A program made the position numbers and the translations under genes. Shown piece after piece: positions 1-12,842 of a DNA stretch of 64,000 nucleotides. The stretch's first letter is position 1, and every line of letters begins with the position of its first letter. Location of the stretch: positions 94,125,404 through 94,189,403 of the forward strand of contig OZ026619.1 in assembly GCA_964020975.1 (NCBI GenBank), given 5' to 3'. Below the pieces are notes generated by a model. That model was not told where the DNA came from. It was given only the letters and a program-made list of their open reading frames with translations, and did not search any database. Source of the DNA: Hermodice carunculata (Eukaryota; Annelida; Polychaeta; Eunicida; Amphinomidae).

Positions 1-419
1 ATGCTCATTTTTTTACATGCGCTTCTGCACACTTATTGGTACAAAATTCCACAATGAAGCATAAAAATACATGTAACACAATGAATAAAATTATGCAGTT
101 CACATATTTTAATTTGCTTCATACATATATATTTACAAAAGTTTGAGAATATCATGAGGAGCGACCTCATATTAGCCAATAGGCTATTTGTCCAATCCTC
201 TTAAAATAAATAGATTATATTTTACTATCACAATATGAGAAAAAATAATATTTTCATGATGTTGGCTTGGAGAATTGAATACTCTGCTTGTCGTTCAATG
301 TTTAATCTCCTGGTGTGCTCCTGACCTCTGTGGCATGTGGGCAGTGAAATGGATGCCATATCTGAAAGCAGAATTAAGAGATAATCTCTCAATATACTGT
401 AGCATTTAAAGACATACTG
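1..419. other. AT-rich stretch without a visible gene
   Basis: No reading frame with coding character and no repeat structure was recognised here. The last part carries TACTGTAGCATTTAAA (395-410), which recurs at 628-643 on the far side of the neighbouring MITE-like element. Confidence 0.6.
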
Positions 420-626
420 CAGTGTTGCCAACCCTCCTGAATTTCCCAGGAGACTCCCAGAAATTTATGCTGAAAATTCTTGAAAAAGTGTGGATTTTTG
501 ACAATTTTGAGTCACCTCCCAGCATTTCATCAATATTTCCCTTCTACATTTCATATTAATTTATCAATCTCCCTGAACTTTACTTTTTATCTCCTGTATT
601 TTAAGTTTGGCAAGTTGGCAACACTG
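420..626. mobile_element. hAT-like MITE, 207 bp
   Basis: The ends are perfect 13-bp inverted repeats: CAGTGTTGCCAAC at 420-432 and its reverse complement at 614-626. The CAGTG start resembles hAT-type termini. The interior has no coding potential, so this would be a non-autonomous element. The 16-bp sequence TACTGTAGCATTTAAA lies on both sides (395-410 and 628-643). That is longer than the 8-bp target duplication expected of hAT elements, and it is separated from the left end by 9 bp, so it may be part of an older repeat. The superfamily assignment rests only on the terminal motif. Confidence 0.55.
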
Positions 627-2565
627 GTACTGTAGCATTTAAAAATATCCTTGCATTCAAAACATGTTGAGTGTTGATGTTTGATGGTACAGAAAAAAAG
701 GCTTCAACTGTGCACTTTCAAGTTAAGTTTAATTTCATGCAGGCCTAAATATATTCATAGGGGTATCTTAAACTGATCCATCTGGCACTTCATCTACACA
801 AGGATGAGAAAATTGCAAGCACATTTCTAAGAGGCAAAAAAAATAAATCCATCCATCATGTAATAAAATGTACATGTACTTGTTAAAAAAAACTTAGCAT
901 AGGAATAGAGAAAGAGGTTTAAAGGTTTTGAAAATTATGTAAATTACACATACTTGAAAATTTAAATTTGAATATGTCCAAAACTATTATAGGTACCGGT
1001 AACCAATCCAACTTCAATTCATAGCTTTGTAACACTGCACATTTTTGTAATTTACATGTAACCTCTTAAGGCCAAATGTCAAGCTCATTTGGGCCTTTGA
1101 AATTTTCTTCTAGCCATCACTTGGTCAATTTTCATGCAATTTTGACCATGTTGGATTCAAATTGTAGATATTGCAATACTGCACATTTCTGTAATTTACA
1201 TATACCTCAAAAGGTCAAAGATCAAGGTCATTTGGACTTAATCTTCTTTTCCAATTTTCAGATGTGTTGCTATGGTACATGATAATCTGATGTTCAACTG
1301 GTGATACATGTGGTAAGACAAACTCCATAGATATACAAATTATTGCTGGTACATTTATCCAGCCATGTGGGGTCTGATAATAAACATGAAACTTCAAAGC
1401 ACAAACTTCCAGTGGCAATGATCATGCAGGCTTTCTTCATTGAAGTGCATGAGTGTTGGTGCATGTTAATTTGTCTTAAAGTGTCTATAGTATGCAGTTC
1501 AGTACAGTCATGTACCTTTTGTTTATCAATACAGCTATTTTGATTGATTGCAGCCAGCAAGGTCCCCTGTAAAATTATCTGTTGGGCTGTGCCACAGCTG
1601 CATGAACAATATAGGTTTTGGTACATGGCGAAGATGGCCTTCAATATAATGGGGAGTCCTGTTATAAAGGATCTTTATGATCCACTTTGGCCTAGAAACT
1701 ATGTAACTTTTATGAGCATTACAAAAAGTTTGCTAAAATTTTTACTTACTTTGGTCTCTGGTGCCAATAATGATGCCAAAGTAGGTCCATATTGTATAAG
1801 ATCCTGTGTATACTCTTATCATATTCCACTCCATGATCAGGCCAACTGGCACATCCACAGTAGTCTTACATTTGGTTGCTTTTGTATGCAAAAGAAACTT
1901 CACATTGTTCCACTTGGATATTAGGTTGGATCCAGCTGCCCACATGCCAGTCTGCTATAATGTGCTTGTGTTGTAGCCACCCTTATTAGTGCACACAAAC
2001 GTGACACTAGCTTACAGTGACGGGCATCATCTTCCAAAACATCACAACAATCTGGCATCATCCTACTTCCACCGTGAGCTCCCCCATAATAAGTCATTCC
2101 AGTATTCAGTTTAAATCAGGGTGACCAGCCTCCCTCAGCCAATCAACAACAAGTGTTTGGAGAGGTCAGGATGACTGGTACTGTCTGTTGAAATTTGACC
2201 TCTGTGCTTTGGGATTAAACTTGATGTTATATTTAGGCACCAAACATTGCTATCATGTGCACAAAAGCTGAGAAACAGTGAAAAATGTGATGGACAAGTC
2301 AAGTTGCCATGTATTGCACTTGTTAAAATTTTCATTATTTCTACCATTGTCTGGAAAGAAATTCAACTTGATGAGCTAATTGTTGAATAAACACACAGAT
2401 TTGTGACAAAGATTTGAAATTTGACATGCCCATACTAATGTGGAAATGACTTTAAATTTGTACAGGTTTTATCAAATTCTGAATTTTATTTGCAGAATTA
2501 ATATGGGTCTCTAGGACTTAAAAAACATTCCTGGATTTTTTATGTATGTGTGCCAACACAGACAT
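627..2565. other. Non-coding stretch
   Basis: Only short random-looking frames are present. The one structure seen is the diverged direct repeat at 1034-1235, listed separately. No promoter, splice-site pair or RNA gene could be supported. Confidence 0.5.
1034..1235. repeat. Diverged direct repeat, two units about 142 bp apart
   Basis: The block at 1034-1095 (CTGCACATTT.TGTAATTTACAT followed by a GGCCAAATGTCAAG-type motif) recurs at 1176-1235 with the second unit carrying GGTCAAAGATCAAGGTCA. It resembles the AAGGTCA-rich repeats found at many other places in this window. Confidence 0.5.
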
Positions 2566-2876
<311 letters not shown>

Positions 2877-3857
2877 CAGGCAAATTCGTCCGACATTTCA
2901 TTTAAAAGTTATTATCATAGAAACACAAACTTGACATGATTCTACTTTCATACATGAAGTGTTGAGTTAAAGATCCAGTTTCAACAGATTTTGTGTTTTT
3001 ATTTTATTTCATTGGGGGGGGGGGGGGCAGTCAGTATCCAACCTGCACTGACAGGAGTTTTTTACATACTACTTTCCTGATACCTCATGTAGGTCTCATC
3101 ACTTATTTATAATTCATTTTTTCCCTTAATTTTATGGAAAAGTTAAGTAAAAACATTGAAGCAGATGCCATTTTTCATTCCAGCAGTTTTGCTTGTTTTT
3201 TTTGTTTTTTGTTTTTATCATTATTTTTAAATGTACCCATGGTTGTATCATATCCTTTGCATTGATCCTTCTATATTTGCCATAACCATGCAATAATGGC
3301 TGGTATGTAAATTCAAATATTGCATGAAGAGACTGTCATGTTTTGTTTCTACTCCTGTCCACATTACACATTTATAAGAGTATTTAAACTGAAATATGGT
3401 GTTATGCAGGAGTAAACTAGAATTACAGCTAGATGGGCACACATGATATTGAATGAACATGGCTCAAAGATTATAACTGTGTATTGAGTAACTGAAAATT
3501 TACATATACAATGGTTCCTGTTATTTAAGCCAAACTAATTAATGTGTTTCCCGGCCATAATGAGTTAAAACTGGAAGACTGTGTGAACAAAACGTCAGTA
3601 AACTAGCCGAAAGTTATAATTACTGGACTGTAATTTCTCATTGCAAATGTGTGGTTTTAGTTAAAGACAAATGGATTTGTTGAAATTGGATTGCCCATAT
3701 TTTATGCACAATTAACTTCTATCCAGTACAAACCCCTGGTACCGATTATTAACATTTATGTTAACAGGAGCTGGTCAGGAGTGCATTTTTGTCAACAGGC
3801 AGCAGTTCATGCCAGAAACTAAGTTAAAGTTATGAACAGTACCAAAAACTAGAAGTC
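2877..3857. other. Non-coding stretch with a poly-G tract
   Basis: A run of 14 G lies at 3014-3027. Nothing else was recognised; no coding frame exceeds background. Confidence 0.5.
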
Positions 3858-4150
3858 CAAGCTGTGAGCAAGCTGTGATCAGTGCAAAAACCTAAGTCCA
3901 AGCTGTGAGCAAGTTGTGAACATTTTCATGGAGCTGTGAACAAGCTGTGACCAGTACCAAAAGCTGAACCCAAGCTGTGAGCAAGCTGTGATCATTGTAA
4001 ATCAGCTGTGAGCAAGCTGTGACCATTTTAAGGGAGCTGTGAGTAAGCTGTGAGCATTCTTACAGAGCTGTGAGCAAGTGGTGAACACAATTGCTAACAG
4101 CTTGCTAACAGCTTGCTCACAGCTCCAAAACTATTCAGAGAGGTGTGAGC
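3858..4150. repeat. Degenerate AGCTGTGAGCA minisatellite that switches strand
   Basis: The motif AGCTGTGAGCAAGCTGTGA, with variable short linkers such as CCATTTTAAGGG, repeats about ten times between 3858 and 4090. At 4095-4125 the same motif appears in reverse complement (GCTTGCTCACAGCTCC), so the array ends in an inverted arm that can pair with the units before it. Confidence 0.75.
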
Positions 4151-4155
4151 ACTTT

Positions 4156-4201
4156 GGTAACCATTAGCTAACGGTTAGCCAACAGTTAGCTAACGGTTAA
4201 C
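4156..4201. repeat. Palindromic GTTAGCTAAC repeats
   Basis: Units of the type TTAGCTAACGGTTAGCC are repeated about two and a half times and are self-complementary around AGCT. They directly follow the AGCTGTGAGC minisatellite and may derive from the same expansion. Confidence 0.6.
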
Positions 4202-4343
4202 ATTTTTTTGACTTGGGTGTCTCGTAAAATGTCATACATAAAACCGCCAATATTGTAATTCAAACATTTGCAGAATAGTCCATTAATACCACCAGTATCG
4301 AAACTTTTTGGAGATCCATAAAACACGCAAAAAGGAATTTTTG

Positions 4344-4404
4344 GATGTATGTATGTATGTTTGTTTGTTTGTAAGTATAATGTATGTATGTAATTTATGT
4401 AAAG

Positions 4405-4435
<31 letters not shown>

Positions 4436-4497
4436 TGTATGTATGTATGTATGTATGTGTGTATGTATGTATGTGTGTTTGTATGTAGGTAGGTAGG
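4344..4497. repeat. (GTAT)n microsatellite
   Basis: Tetranucleotide GTAT/ATGT units with short interruptions (TTTG, GTGT, TAGG) occupy the segment. It has no coding value. Confidence 0.95.
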
Positions 4498-7400
4498 TCT
4501 TTGGCACAAATTGACTGTCAGACCAATGGGTTGTTGGACTAAAGAGTAGTCAGGGACCTGTTATAGAGTGTTCAACCCTAGACATGGGTATGGTACAAGA
4601 TTAGTCCTTGTTTGTCAATGTTTTCCACCCATTTTATTCAATGAATCAAAGTGTTTAACGCAAAACCTTTTGTTACAATGTAACACTTATCTGTGACAAC
4701 TGTAATAGCCTCATTTTTTTTTCAGAGACACCATATTAACTTATCAAATTTCACTGAAGAGGCTATTAACCTAAAGCGGACATTCCTATGCCGGCTCTAG
4801 GATTTTTAAACTTAGATGTCAGTGACCCGTAGTGGAAGAACAATCAAGAAGATTTAAGTTGTATACAAAATAAAATTTATTACTGGAGACCTATCAGTTT
4901 ACAAACTAAAACAATTAAATTTCCAATTACAATGTTGTCTTGAAGGTGACAATGACGAATGAGCATTGCCCTCACAATGAAGAATGTTAAAGAGTGAAGC
5001 CATTACAGAGTACCAAGGTCCAACGACGATCCAATCCTAACTTACTAAAAATTTAATCGGCCAAAGTATTTATAGATTAAAACCAAATTTAATTATTTAA
5101 TTTGGAATAAAATTAGTTCTAACCTATTTATTATTCACTAAAGCTTCCCAGTTCTGAAGTGATATGTTGAATTCTGTATGAAAATCTGAATCCAAAGTAT
5201 TGAGTATAATTTCCAATCTCACCAATCCAAAATTGTTCAAATGTAAAATTTCTTTTGTAAATGAGCCTGAGTTACTTAAATGTCAAAAGGGGAAGAAAAA
5301 AAATCTATAAGTGTAAACCTCCATTAAATTCCAAAGATAAGAATGTTCATACTGATGTGTAAAGTTGGCACAACCTGGATTTGTTCAAGTTCTCACCACA
5401 GCATATAAACATTCAATTTTCAGGAAAGGTCGGCCACTCAGGAAAGGTGAAGTATCAACTTTGGCTTTCCGACTTAACCCCCGTGGATCAAGTATTTGCA
5501 CTGCAACTCAACAAAAACCAGAGTCAGAGACTTTCCCTATTATAATAAAAAAAAATATTTATTTCTTGTATAATAATTTAATAAATAATTTCTCTAAGTG
5601 TATTCCAAGTCGGAATAAGTCAAAAATAAATGCTGATCTAATTTCATAGATCAATTGTTAAAGAATATTTATCTTGAAAGGGTTAGGTAAACCTTAAGAG
5701 GAAAAACCCACAAGGGTTAACAAATTTGGAATAAAATTGGCCATATTTAAAGAAAAATACCTCTTAAAGTACCCTAAGCCTTAACAAGATGGTCCCAGTT
5801 TATAATATTTATGAGTTCATCAAAACAATTTTAATAACATCAATATATATAATTTCCGTCTAAGATTTAATAGTTCTTCTCTCAGACTTTTTATAATCTT
5901 TCAAATATATTTGCCTTGTCAAATATTTCAGGATGGCAAAATGTTTTATTTTGCAAGATACTAAATACTGTGTGATACGAAAACTTCAACTGGTGAGTTA
6001 ACTATTAAGTATTTAACTTAAATAACAATTTAATTTCTTAAGTCCAACCCACTTAATAAATCTTCCCAAATTTTGATAAACCCTAAACTTATCCCAAAGA
6101 TAATCCTGGAGAAAGTTTGATATGTATATACTGAGTAAAAGTTGCCTGAACATTTTCATACTATAATCATTGTGGAAGTGTGTTCCTTTAAGAAAACTTC
6201 AATCAGAACTCAAATGTAAAAGAGGATAAAAATGCTTCAACATTATCAATTCATAAAGACCAATGTAACACAAAATCAACTCATGAAGACCAATGTAACA
6301 ACATTTAACCACATAATAAAAGAATGAGAGTTGACCTTTAAATGTGATGTCACTTCCCATGACCCTTGACCTTGAAGGTCAACTTCCGGTAAATTATCAT
6401 AATTTATGTATACCATTTCCTGAAAAATCAACTATCAGAAATTCAGTCTCCTGTCTTCCTAATAGGACCATTCATGGTATAAAAATGGAAAATCTACTAT
6501 CAGAAATCCAGCTACATGTTTTTCCAATAGTACCATCCATATTAAATATATTCAGGAAGTGAAAAGAGTCAACGTTCAAAACAACTCTAAAAATAAATTT
6601 CAATATTGTAATATTTAAGGTCAACATAAAATAAAAGTACATAATCTCTATGGAATGCTTTTGAAATATCATAACTTATTATGATTTCCATGACACAGGT
6701 ATACTTTGTAAAATAATTCTATAAAATTAATGAAACTTCAACTGAAGTCTTTTCAGGCAAATTTTTACCTCATTAACACAATTTATGTGTTCAGTTTTCT
6801 CTGTCTAATTCTCACTATAGTAAAAATAGGAATGGGGTTAAATCTTCAGGTAGAGCATAAAGAATTTGCTTATATAATGAACAGGAAAACCGCTTCTACC
6901 AGATTTAACCCTTGATCTATAGTTTCAAATTTCTCTACTTAACCCTAAGACTTCTATTACCAGTATGACTATAACTCCACATCAAAAATGGAAGAAACCT
7001 ATTGGTTTCACTACTTTTAATGTCTTTCTCGATTTTAACCAATGCATTTTAACCTTTCAATCATAAACATATACATGTTCAGAATAAACTGTATTTCTTG
7101 GTTTTGCCACTAGAGGGCACACCACACAAATATTTCTCCAAGATTAGTATTGAAATTTTTTTTAACCATGACTACAGAATGGAAATTTGGAATATATTCC
7201 CAATTTGCTCACCAGTATTTAGTTTACTCTCCTATAAATATATATATTTCAGTTCCATGACCAGAAACTCGTTCTTACAATACCATTTTTAAGACTTAAC
7301 GAGATCAAATTACAGAACTGCTTACAGTGTTCCCGAGCAGAAAAATAGAATTTTCTTTCATGGAAAATGGTTCTGATATCCATTTTTAATCAGCATATAC

Positions 7401-8040
7401 CGATTCCAAGAAATATCTTCTCCCAATTATTTTCTCTCGTCTTTGTTTTAACATGTGAATTCATGTTAAATCAATGTTTTGCACTAATCAATTACGTTTC
7501 AAATCACTAGTCTACAAGACTCCAACAAGAACCTCCAGAACAAGACAAGTTTACCCTCGTGGTTCACACCTCTTTATTCTGGCCGTTAATACTTAAGAAA
7601 CGTTTGAAAAGGTTCACTAACCAGCGCAAAACTTGACCATAATCCTAGCTAGCTAAAGACAATCTCCGTTATTCAGTCTTCATAACAGACATTGTTATAT
7701 TTATTTCGACTGTCACGAAAATCACTTATCCTTGCTCCATAATAGGACGTCCATATGCCCTTAACAATTATTCATCTTTGACGACCCATTATTATAGAAA
7801 AATGACCAAACCACGTGTACTACGGAAGCCAACTTACCGGCCCGCCACGAGGTATTTATAACATGAAATTTATAACCACTGCTAAATTACACCTAGAAAC
7901 CACGGACGTAGTTTAGTTCTGTTTATTTTTACTTGAACTCTTCCCTAATATTTACCCTACATATTTAAACGAATTGGCCTTTGGCTCGGGACCATGACCA
8001 GGATCACCCAATATTTATTAACGCCTAGCTAAACATGCTA
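4498..8040. other. 3.5-kb AT-rich non-coding stretch
   Basis: No frame with coding character was seen on either strand. Base composition is conspicuously AT-rich from about 4850 to 7400 and becomes less so after about 7500. Only the short duplication at 6422-6549 was recognised. It could be an old decayed element or intron/intergenic sequence; nothing in it identifies a family. Confidence 0.5.
6422..6549. repeat. Diverged 63-66-bp tandem duplication
   Basis: Two adjacent units share CTATCAGAAAT.CAG, a TTCC.AATAG.ACCAT core and an AT-rich end (6422-6487 and 6488-6549). The unit divergence suggests an old duplication. Confidence 0.6.
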
Positions 8041-8586
8041 CGTGAACACGTACAGTGAAAATTTGGACTTTCCAGACCTCCAACCATGGTTGAATCAGGT
8101 AAGTATATCCTAACTCATTTCAACATGAGTAACTTTTCCATAGAAAGTCAGAAGATACACTTACCCTTTTCAACACGCTGGCTAAAAGATCCGAAGCCCG
8201 CTGTGACCGCTAGACCATACTCCAAAGTTCCACTGTTCTGTTCCACCGCCCAACAGGGAGAGTGCCACTTGTCAATCCGGTCGCACCTTTATTTAGCCGC
8301 ACGCCTTTGTGATTCCAAATTACGGGATGTCAGAGTGTTATCCACCCTGTCTCAATCCCTTCATGTATGGTCACTAGAGGCCGCTGCAATAAAAAATCAC
8401 CCGGCAGCATCTCTTTCAATACACAACAAATCAATATTTGCTACACAATATCCCAGACCAGCGTTGTCACTGCGACAGTCGATTGATAATTATGTGATAG
8501 TTTGTAACATTCATAGAACTACTAGACCTATATCATGCCGTAATGCAAGCTTTGAAATCAGAATCATACTGACGATTAATTTGTAA
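8041..8586 (+). other. Possible first exon with a strong splice donor; unrecognised frame
   Basis: CAACCATGG at 8082-8090 has a good start-codon context, and 13 bases later the sequence reads CAG/GTAAGTAT, a near-consensus 5' splice site (exon end about 8098). Read without splicing, the same frame stays open to 8586 (166 codons), but the protein resembles nothing I know and has no membrane or domain signal. Either a short coding exon (MVES...) or a chance open frame is possible. No matching acceptor exon was identified downstream. Confidence 0.2.
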
Positions 8587-8620
8587 ATACTGAAAAAAAT
8601 GAATCATTGTACCTGCATGG

Positions 8621-8657
8621 TTTTATGAGTAATGCCTAATTTTATGAGTAATGCCTA
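8621..8657. repeat. Exact 18-bp tandem duplication
   Basis: TTTTATGAGTAATGCCTA occurs at 8621-8638 and again at 8640-8657 with one base between. Confidence 0.9.
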
Positions 8658-8986
8658 GTCACATAAATCTTTCATTGTCCACCGATAGGACAGAATTTGG
8701 CAAAACATTGGTGTTATTTTGGCTAAACCTATCTAAACATTGTAATATTTGACGAATCAAAGTCACTTTCCACGAAGTGTTCGCTACATAGTTGAAATTG
8801 ATCATCAGTTCACAGGGCCTTGCCAATTGTCCCTGTAAATCTTGACTGCACGGGTCCACGCTCTCCGTAATTTCAGGTAAACAAGCTGACGAACTTTTAT
8901 TGCTACAATTTGCAGCAACACACCGACTCGTCTTAGGTGGGAACAGCGTCGAAAATTATTATTTCCACGTGTATTTTTAATCCTTT

Positions 8987-9309
8987 TGATGAAGAGTGAA
9001 TAAAGTATGTTTAAAACCAAGTGACACTTGACAACATAGCTACCCAGCATGGTCAGAGTTTTCCCTGTCAGCCAGCAGAGTTGCGTTTGTGAAGTCTCTC
9101 ACTTTTCACGCCTTGAGAGTGTCGGAAATGAACGGTGAGAGACGACTAAAGGCGCAGCGATTTTTTCTTTCTTTCTTTTTCTTTTTTCAAAACGTCAATG
9201 AAAATATTATTTTCACATCTGTAATTTTCTAAAGTGCACCATATGGTTAGAACAACCAATGAATCATCCATGTATACATCTGAAACATGCTCAATCAAGA
9301 TGACTTTAG
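8987..9309. repeat. Dispersed repeat, copy 1
   Basis: The segment matches 21240-21549 in the same order over about 310 bp: TGAATAA.GTATG, CAGCATGGTC.GAGT, CCCTGTCAGCCAGC, GTGTCGGAAATGAACG, AGGC.CAGC, ATTATTTTCA and CAATCAAGA. Copy 1 carries an extra CTTTCTTT insert near 9166-9186. No frame is conserved between the copies, so this is a non-coding dispersed family of unknown type. Confidence 0.7.
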
Positions 9310-9840
9310 GTTGCTGGACCACCTTGGCTGGACCCATGCTCCCTTCAATCAGGGACTTAAATGCCTATACTCACTTCAAACATGGTACAATTATTATTTT
9401 TTAAAATACTGCTGTAAAAATGTTCATTTTTGGAGTTGTGAGGGTTTCTCGATGCCAGATATGTCAAAATAAAAAACATTTCAAGTAAATACAGTCACCC
9501 TTGCTTCCATATTGAAACATAGTCCTGTGCATAAATTTGATTGAAAAACATATTTTGGGGAGAACCTTTATACATTTAGACTGCCCAATCAGGCCCAAAC
9601 TTTTCAAATATCAAGTTCTATGTATAACCATGGATGTCTTCTTCGAATTTTCATATTTACTAATTGATTTTTATGCTTTTTTAAATTTTGATGACCTGAA
9701 ATCAGCTGATTTTTTTCAAAAACTTCAAAGAACTATGGAATCAAAACTATGCACTATTTATGAAAATGCAGCCGGATGCACTTGGTAAACATAATGAACT
9801 TCATATTTAAGCTTTGGACTGATTGCTTGAAAACATTTTT
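9310..9840. other. Non-coding spacer
   Basis: No feature was recognised between the dispersed repeat and the first AACAAGAGG-family repeat. Confidence 0.5.
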
Positions 9841-10760
9841 AAACAGGAGGGCTGTGTAAACAGCCCATGCTCAGTTGACCCAGTCCCAGAAATTCATCAC
9901 ACTTGTGGCTCTGTAAACTTGGGAAAGGATCTAGGTCGACCAAGTATTGAGTGAGTCTGACCTTTAATGATGAACACTGACATGTGCAACATCAAAGTCC
10001 CAGTTCAAGAAGTTCCCAAAGTTATTGTGAAGAGTAAAATTCATGTGTGTTGTACTGTGACCCCAGAAATAAGGTCAAGGTCACTCATGTATTGTCTAAG
10101 CATGACCTTCAATGAAAACAGTAAAACACTAAGATGTTCAACTTCACGGTCCTAACTCAAAATAGATCTCAATTTGTCAAGTAAACAAATTTCAAGTCAG
10201 TTGTCCTGTCACCTTGGGAATGAGGTGAAGGTCTAAAAATCACTGGAGCATGACCACTTGCACAAAGTAGGTACACATTTATCAAAGGTACATCCCTACC
10301 ATGTTTGACACAAATCTTGCAAAAATTATTTAAGTCAAACATTACACAAAATTCCCATGTTAAACTTTCCTATTCAAACTTTTTTTCACAGATTTTCAAA
10401 TAGAAAAAAAAATGAAAATCACTGCAGAGTGACAACTTGAACAAACTTGATAGGGACCCACCCAAGGTACATTGCCACCATGTTCGAAATCAATCTGGGT
10501 GACGGTTTCGGAGAAGTCCAAAATGTGAATAAGCATCAGAATGCCCATTGACTTACACAGTAATCAATAGGAAAGGTGCATTTATTGAGAAGTACCCGAA
10601 TTTGAAAAAAAAATTGTTAAAAATCATCCACAGCAGTGCCACTTAGTGAACAACATTGTTTACCCCTTCCACAAGTAACATATCCACCAAGTTTCAGCTT
10701 AAAATGAGTGATAGTTTTGCAGAATAAGTCGAAAATAACAATAACACACACAAAAAAACA
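9841..10760 (+). repeat. AACAAGAGG-family repeat, copy A1 (head-containing fragment)
   Basis: It starts AAACAGGAGG followed by the hairpin GGGCTGTGTAAACAGCCC and CTCAGTTGACC, like the heads at 49141 and 52403. The body repeats short modules of the type TGACCTTGGGAATGAGGT, a 12-mer AGGTCAAGGTCA at 10072-10083, and CATTGACTTACA.AGTAATCAATAG. It stops where a second head begins at 10762, so A1 lacks the tail seen in full copies. Confidence 0.7.
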
Positions 10761-10761
10761 T

Positions 10762-12842
10762 AAAACAAGAGGACTGTGACAGTCCTGTTCTCAGCTAAGT
10801 CACCCTATAATCTTGGAAATGACGTCAAGGTCACTGATCTATTCTGAATCTTTCATAGAGGGTCATCCCCATGTGCAAGATCAAAGTAACAGTACAAATA
10901 GTTCTCAAGTTATCACGTGACTAGTAAAATTCATGTTAATGGCCCTGTGACCTTGAGAAATAGGTCAAGGTCACTAATATACGGTCTAAATCTTTTTCTT
11001 AAATAGAGGACCAGCAACAAGCTCAACATCAAAGTACTAACTTCCACAGTTCTCAAGTTACAATGTGAAAAGTAAAATTCACGTAAGTCGCTGGGTCCCA
11101 GTGGCCTTGGGAATGATGTTAAGGTCACCCATGTACTGTCTAAGTCTGATCTTTGCTCAGGCCAACCCTCATGTTCACCATCAAGGTCCAAGTTCAAATA
11201 GCTCTCAAGCTGTCAGGTGGACAGTAAAATTTAAGCAAGTGGCCCTATGCCTTGCGAATGATGTCAAAGTTATTCATCTACTGTCTAAGTCTGGCCCTCA
11301 TTAACGACAACTAGCATGTGCAATATGAATGTCCTAGCCTTAATAGTTCTCAAGTTACCATATAAACAGTGAATTTCATGCAGCTCGCCCTGTGACCTTG
11401 GAAGTGAGGTCAAGGTCACTCACCCACTGTAAAACACTCCAAAAATCAATGCACTGTGACCATTTGAACAAACTTGGTATATACCCACCAAAGGAACACC
11501 CCCACAAAGTTTGAAGTGAATCTAGTTGGTGCTTTCACAGAAGTAAAAAATTGTCAATTAGCACTGCAAACCCTAATGACTTCGCAATCCCCATTGACTT
11601 GCATGGTAAGAAATAGGCATGTAAAATCAATAAGAAAAAGTCCTAAATACCCAAAAATCACTGGACCGTGACCATTTGAATAAACTTGGTAGAGATCTGC
11701 CCAAGACATATCCCTACTTAGTTTGAAGTGAATCTAGCTAACCCTTTTTACACGAGGTCAAAAATGTAAACTACCATTGCAATTCCCATCTCCTTACATA
11801 GTAAACAATGGGAGTGTATGCATTGACCAACAAGAACTTGAATTGAAAAATTTCGTTAAAAATTAGGGATCCATAGCAACGCCACCTGGTGAACAACCTT
11901 GTGTGACTCTGCCACATAGAATATATCCACTTGAAATTCAGCACAATCTGAGAGATAGTTTTGGAGAAGTCGAAAATAGTAAAAATGCACAAATTCCATA
12001 AAAATTAGAAAAAAAAATCGCAGCACCACCTGTTGAACAATTCAAGGTCGGGGGGGGGGGGCAGAAGTGTCCTTATGCAATTTCAAAGTAATTTGCCAAA
12101 AAAATTTTAAGACTGCCCCCCAAAATGAATAAAAAAAATCATTAAAAATCCAGAAATCGCTGGACCATGCCCGTTTGAATAAACTAGGAAGACACCCACT
12201 CAAGACACAACCCCACTAAGTTTGAAGTGAATCTGGTTACCAGTTTTGGAGATGAGGTCGAAAATGTGAATTACCATTGCAATTCCCATTGACTTACTTA
12301 GTAGGAATGTATGCATTGACCAACAAGTACCCGAATTGAGAAATTCAATAAAAATTAGGGATCCACAGCTACGCCACCTTGTGTAAAAATTTGTGTGACC
12401 CTTCCACGAAGAACATATCCACCAAGTTTCAGCACAATCTGAGAAACGGTTTTGGAGAAAAAGTTGAAAACAGCAAAAAAGCACAAAAATTCATTAAAAA
12501 AAATAGAAAAAAATCGCAGCGCCACCTGTTGAACAACTTAGGGTCTGGGGGTCCCAAGCAGTGTTCCTATATAATTTTAAAGTAATTGGCCAAGCGGATT
12601 CAAAGAAATTTTTTAAAGATTTCCCCCCAAAAAGAACAAAAAAATTCATTAAAAATAAAAAAATAACTGGACCCCGACTATTTGGAAAACTTGGTAGAGG
12701 CCCACCCAAGGCAAATCCTCACCAAGTGTGAAGTGAATCTGGCCAGTGGTTTTGGAGAAGAAATTTATAAGGTGAATTTTGGACGGACGATGGATGCCTC
12801 ACCCTCGTAAAACCTCAGGTGACTTATCAGCTGAGCTAAAAA
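10762..12842 (+). repeat. AACAAGAGG-family repeat, copy A2
   Basis: The head reads AAAACAAGAGGACTGTGACA, with a variant hairpin GGACTG/CAGTCC. The tail reads GACGGACGATGGATGCCTCA and then a TCAGCTGAGCTAAAAA end, as in the copy at 49141-51276. Between them are AGGTCAAGGTCA modules (10962-10973, 11407-11418) and degenerate copies of a module with CACTGGACC.TGACCATTTGAA, AAACTTGGTAGA and CCACCAAGTTTGAAGTGAAT. No protein-coding frame is shared among copies, so it is a non-coding dispersed family. A poly-G tract lies near 12050-12060. Confidence 0.75.
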
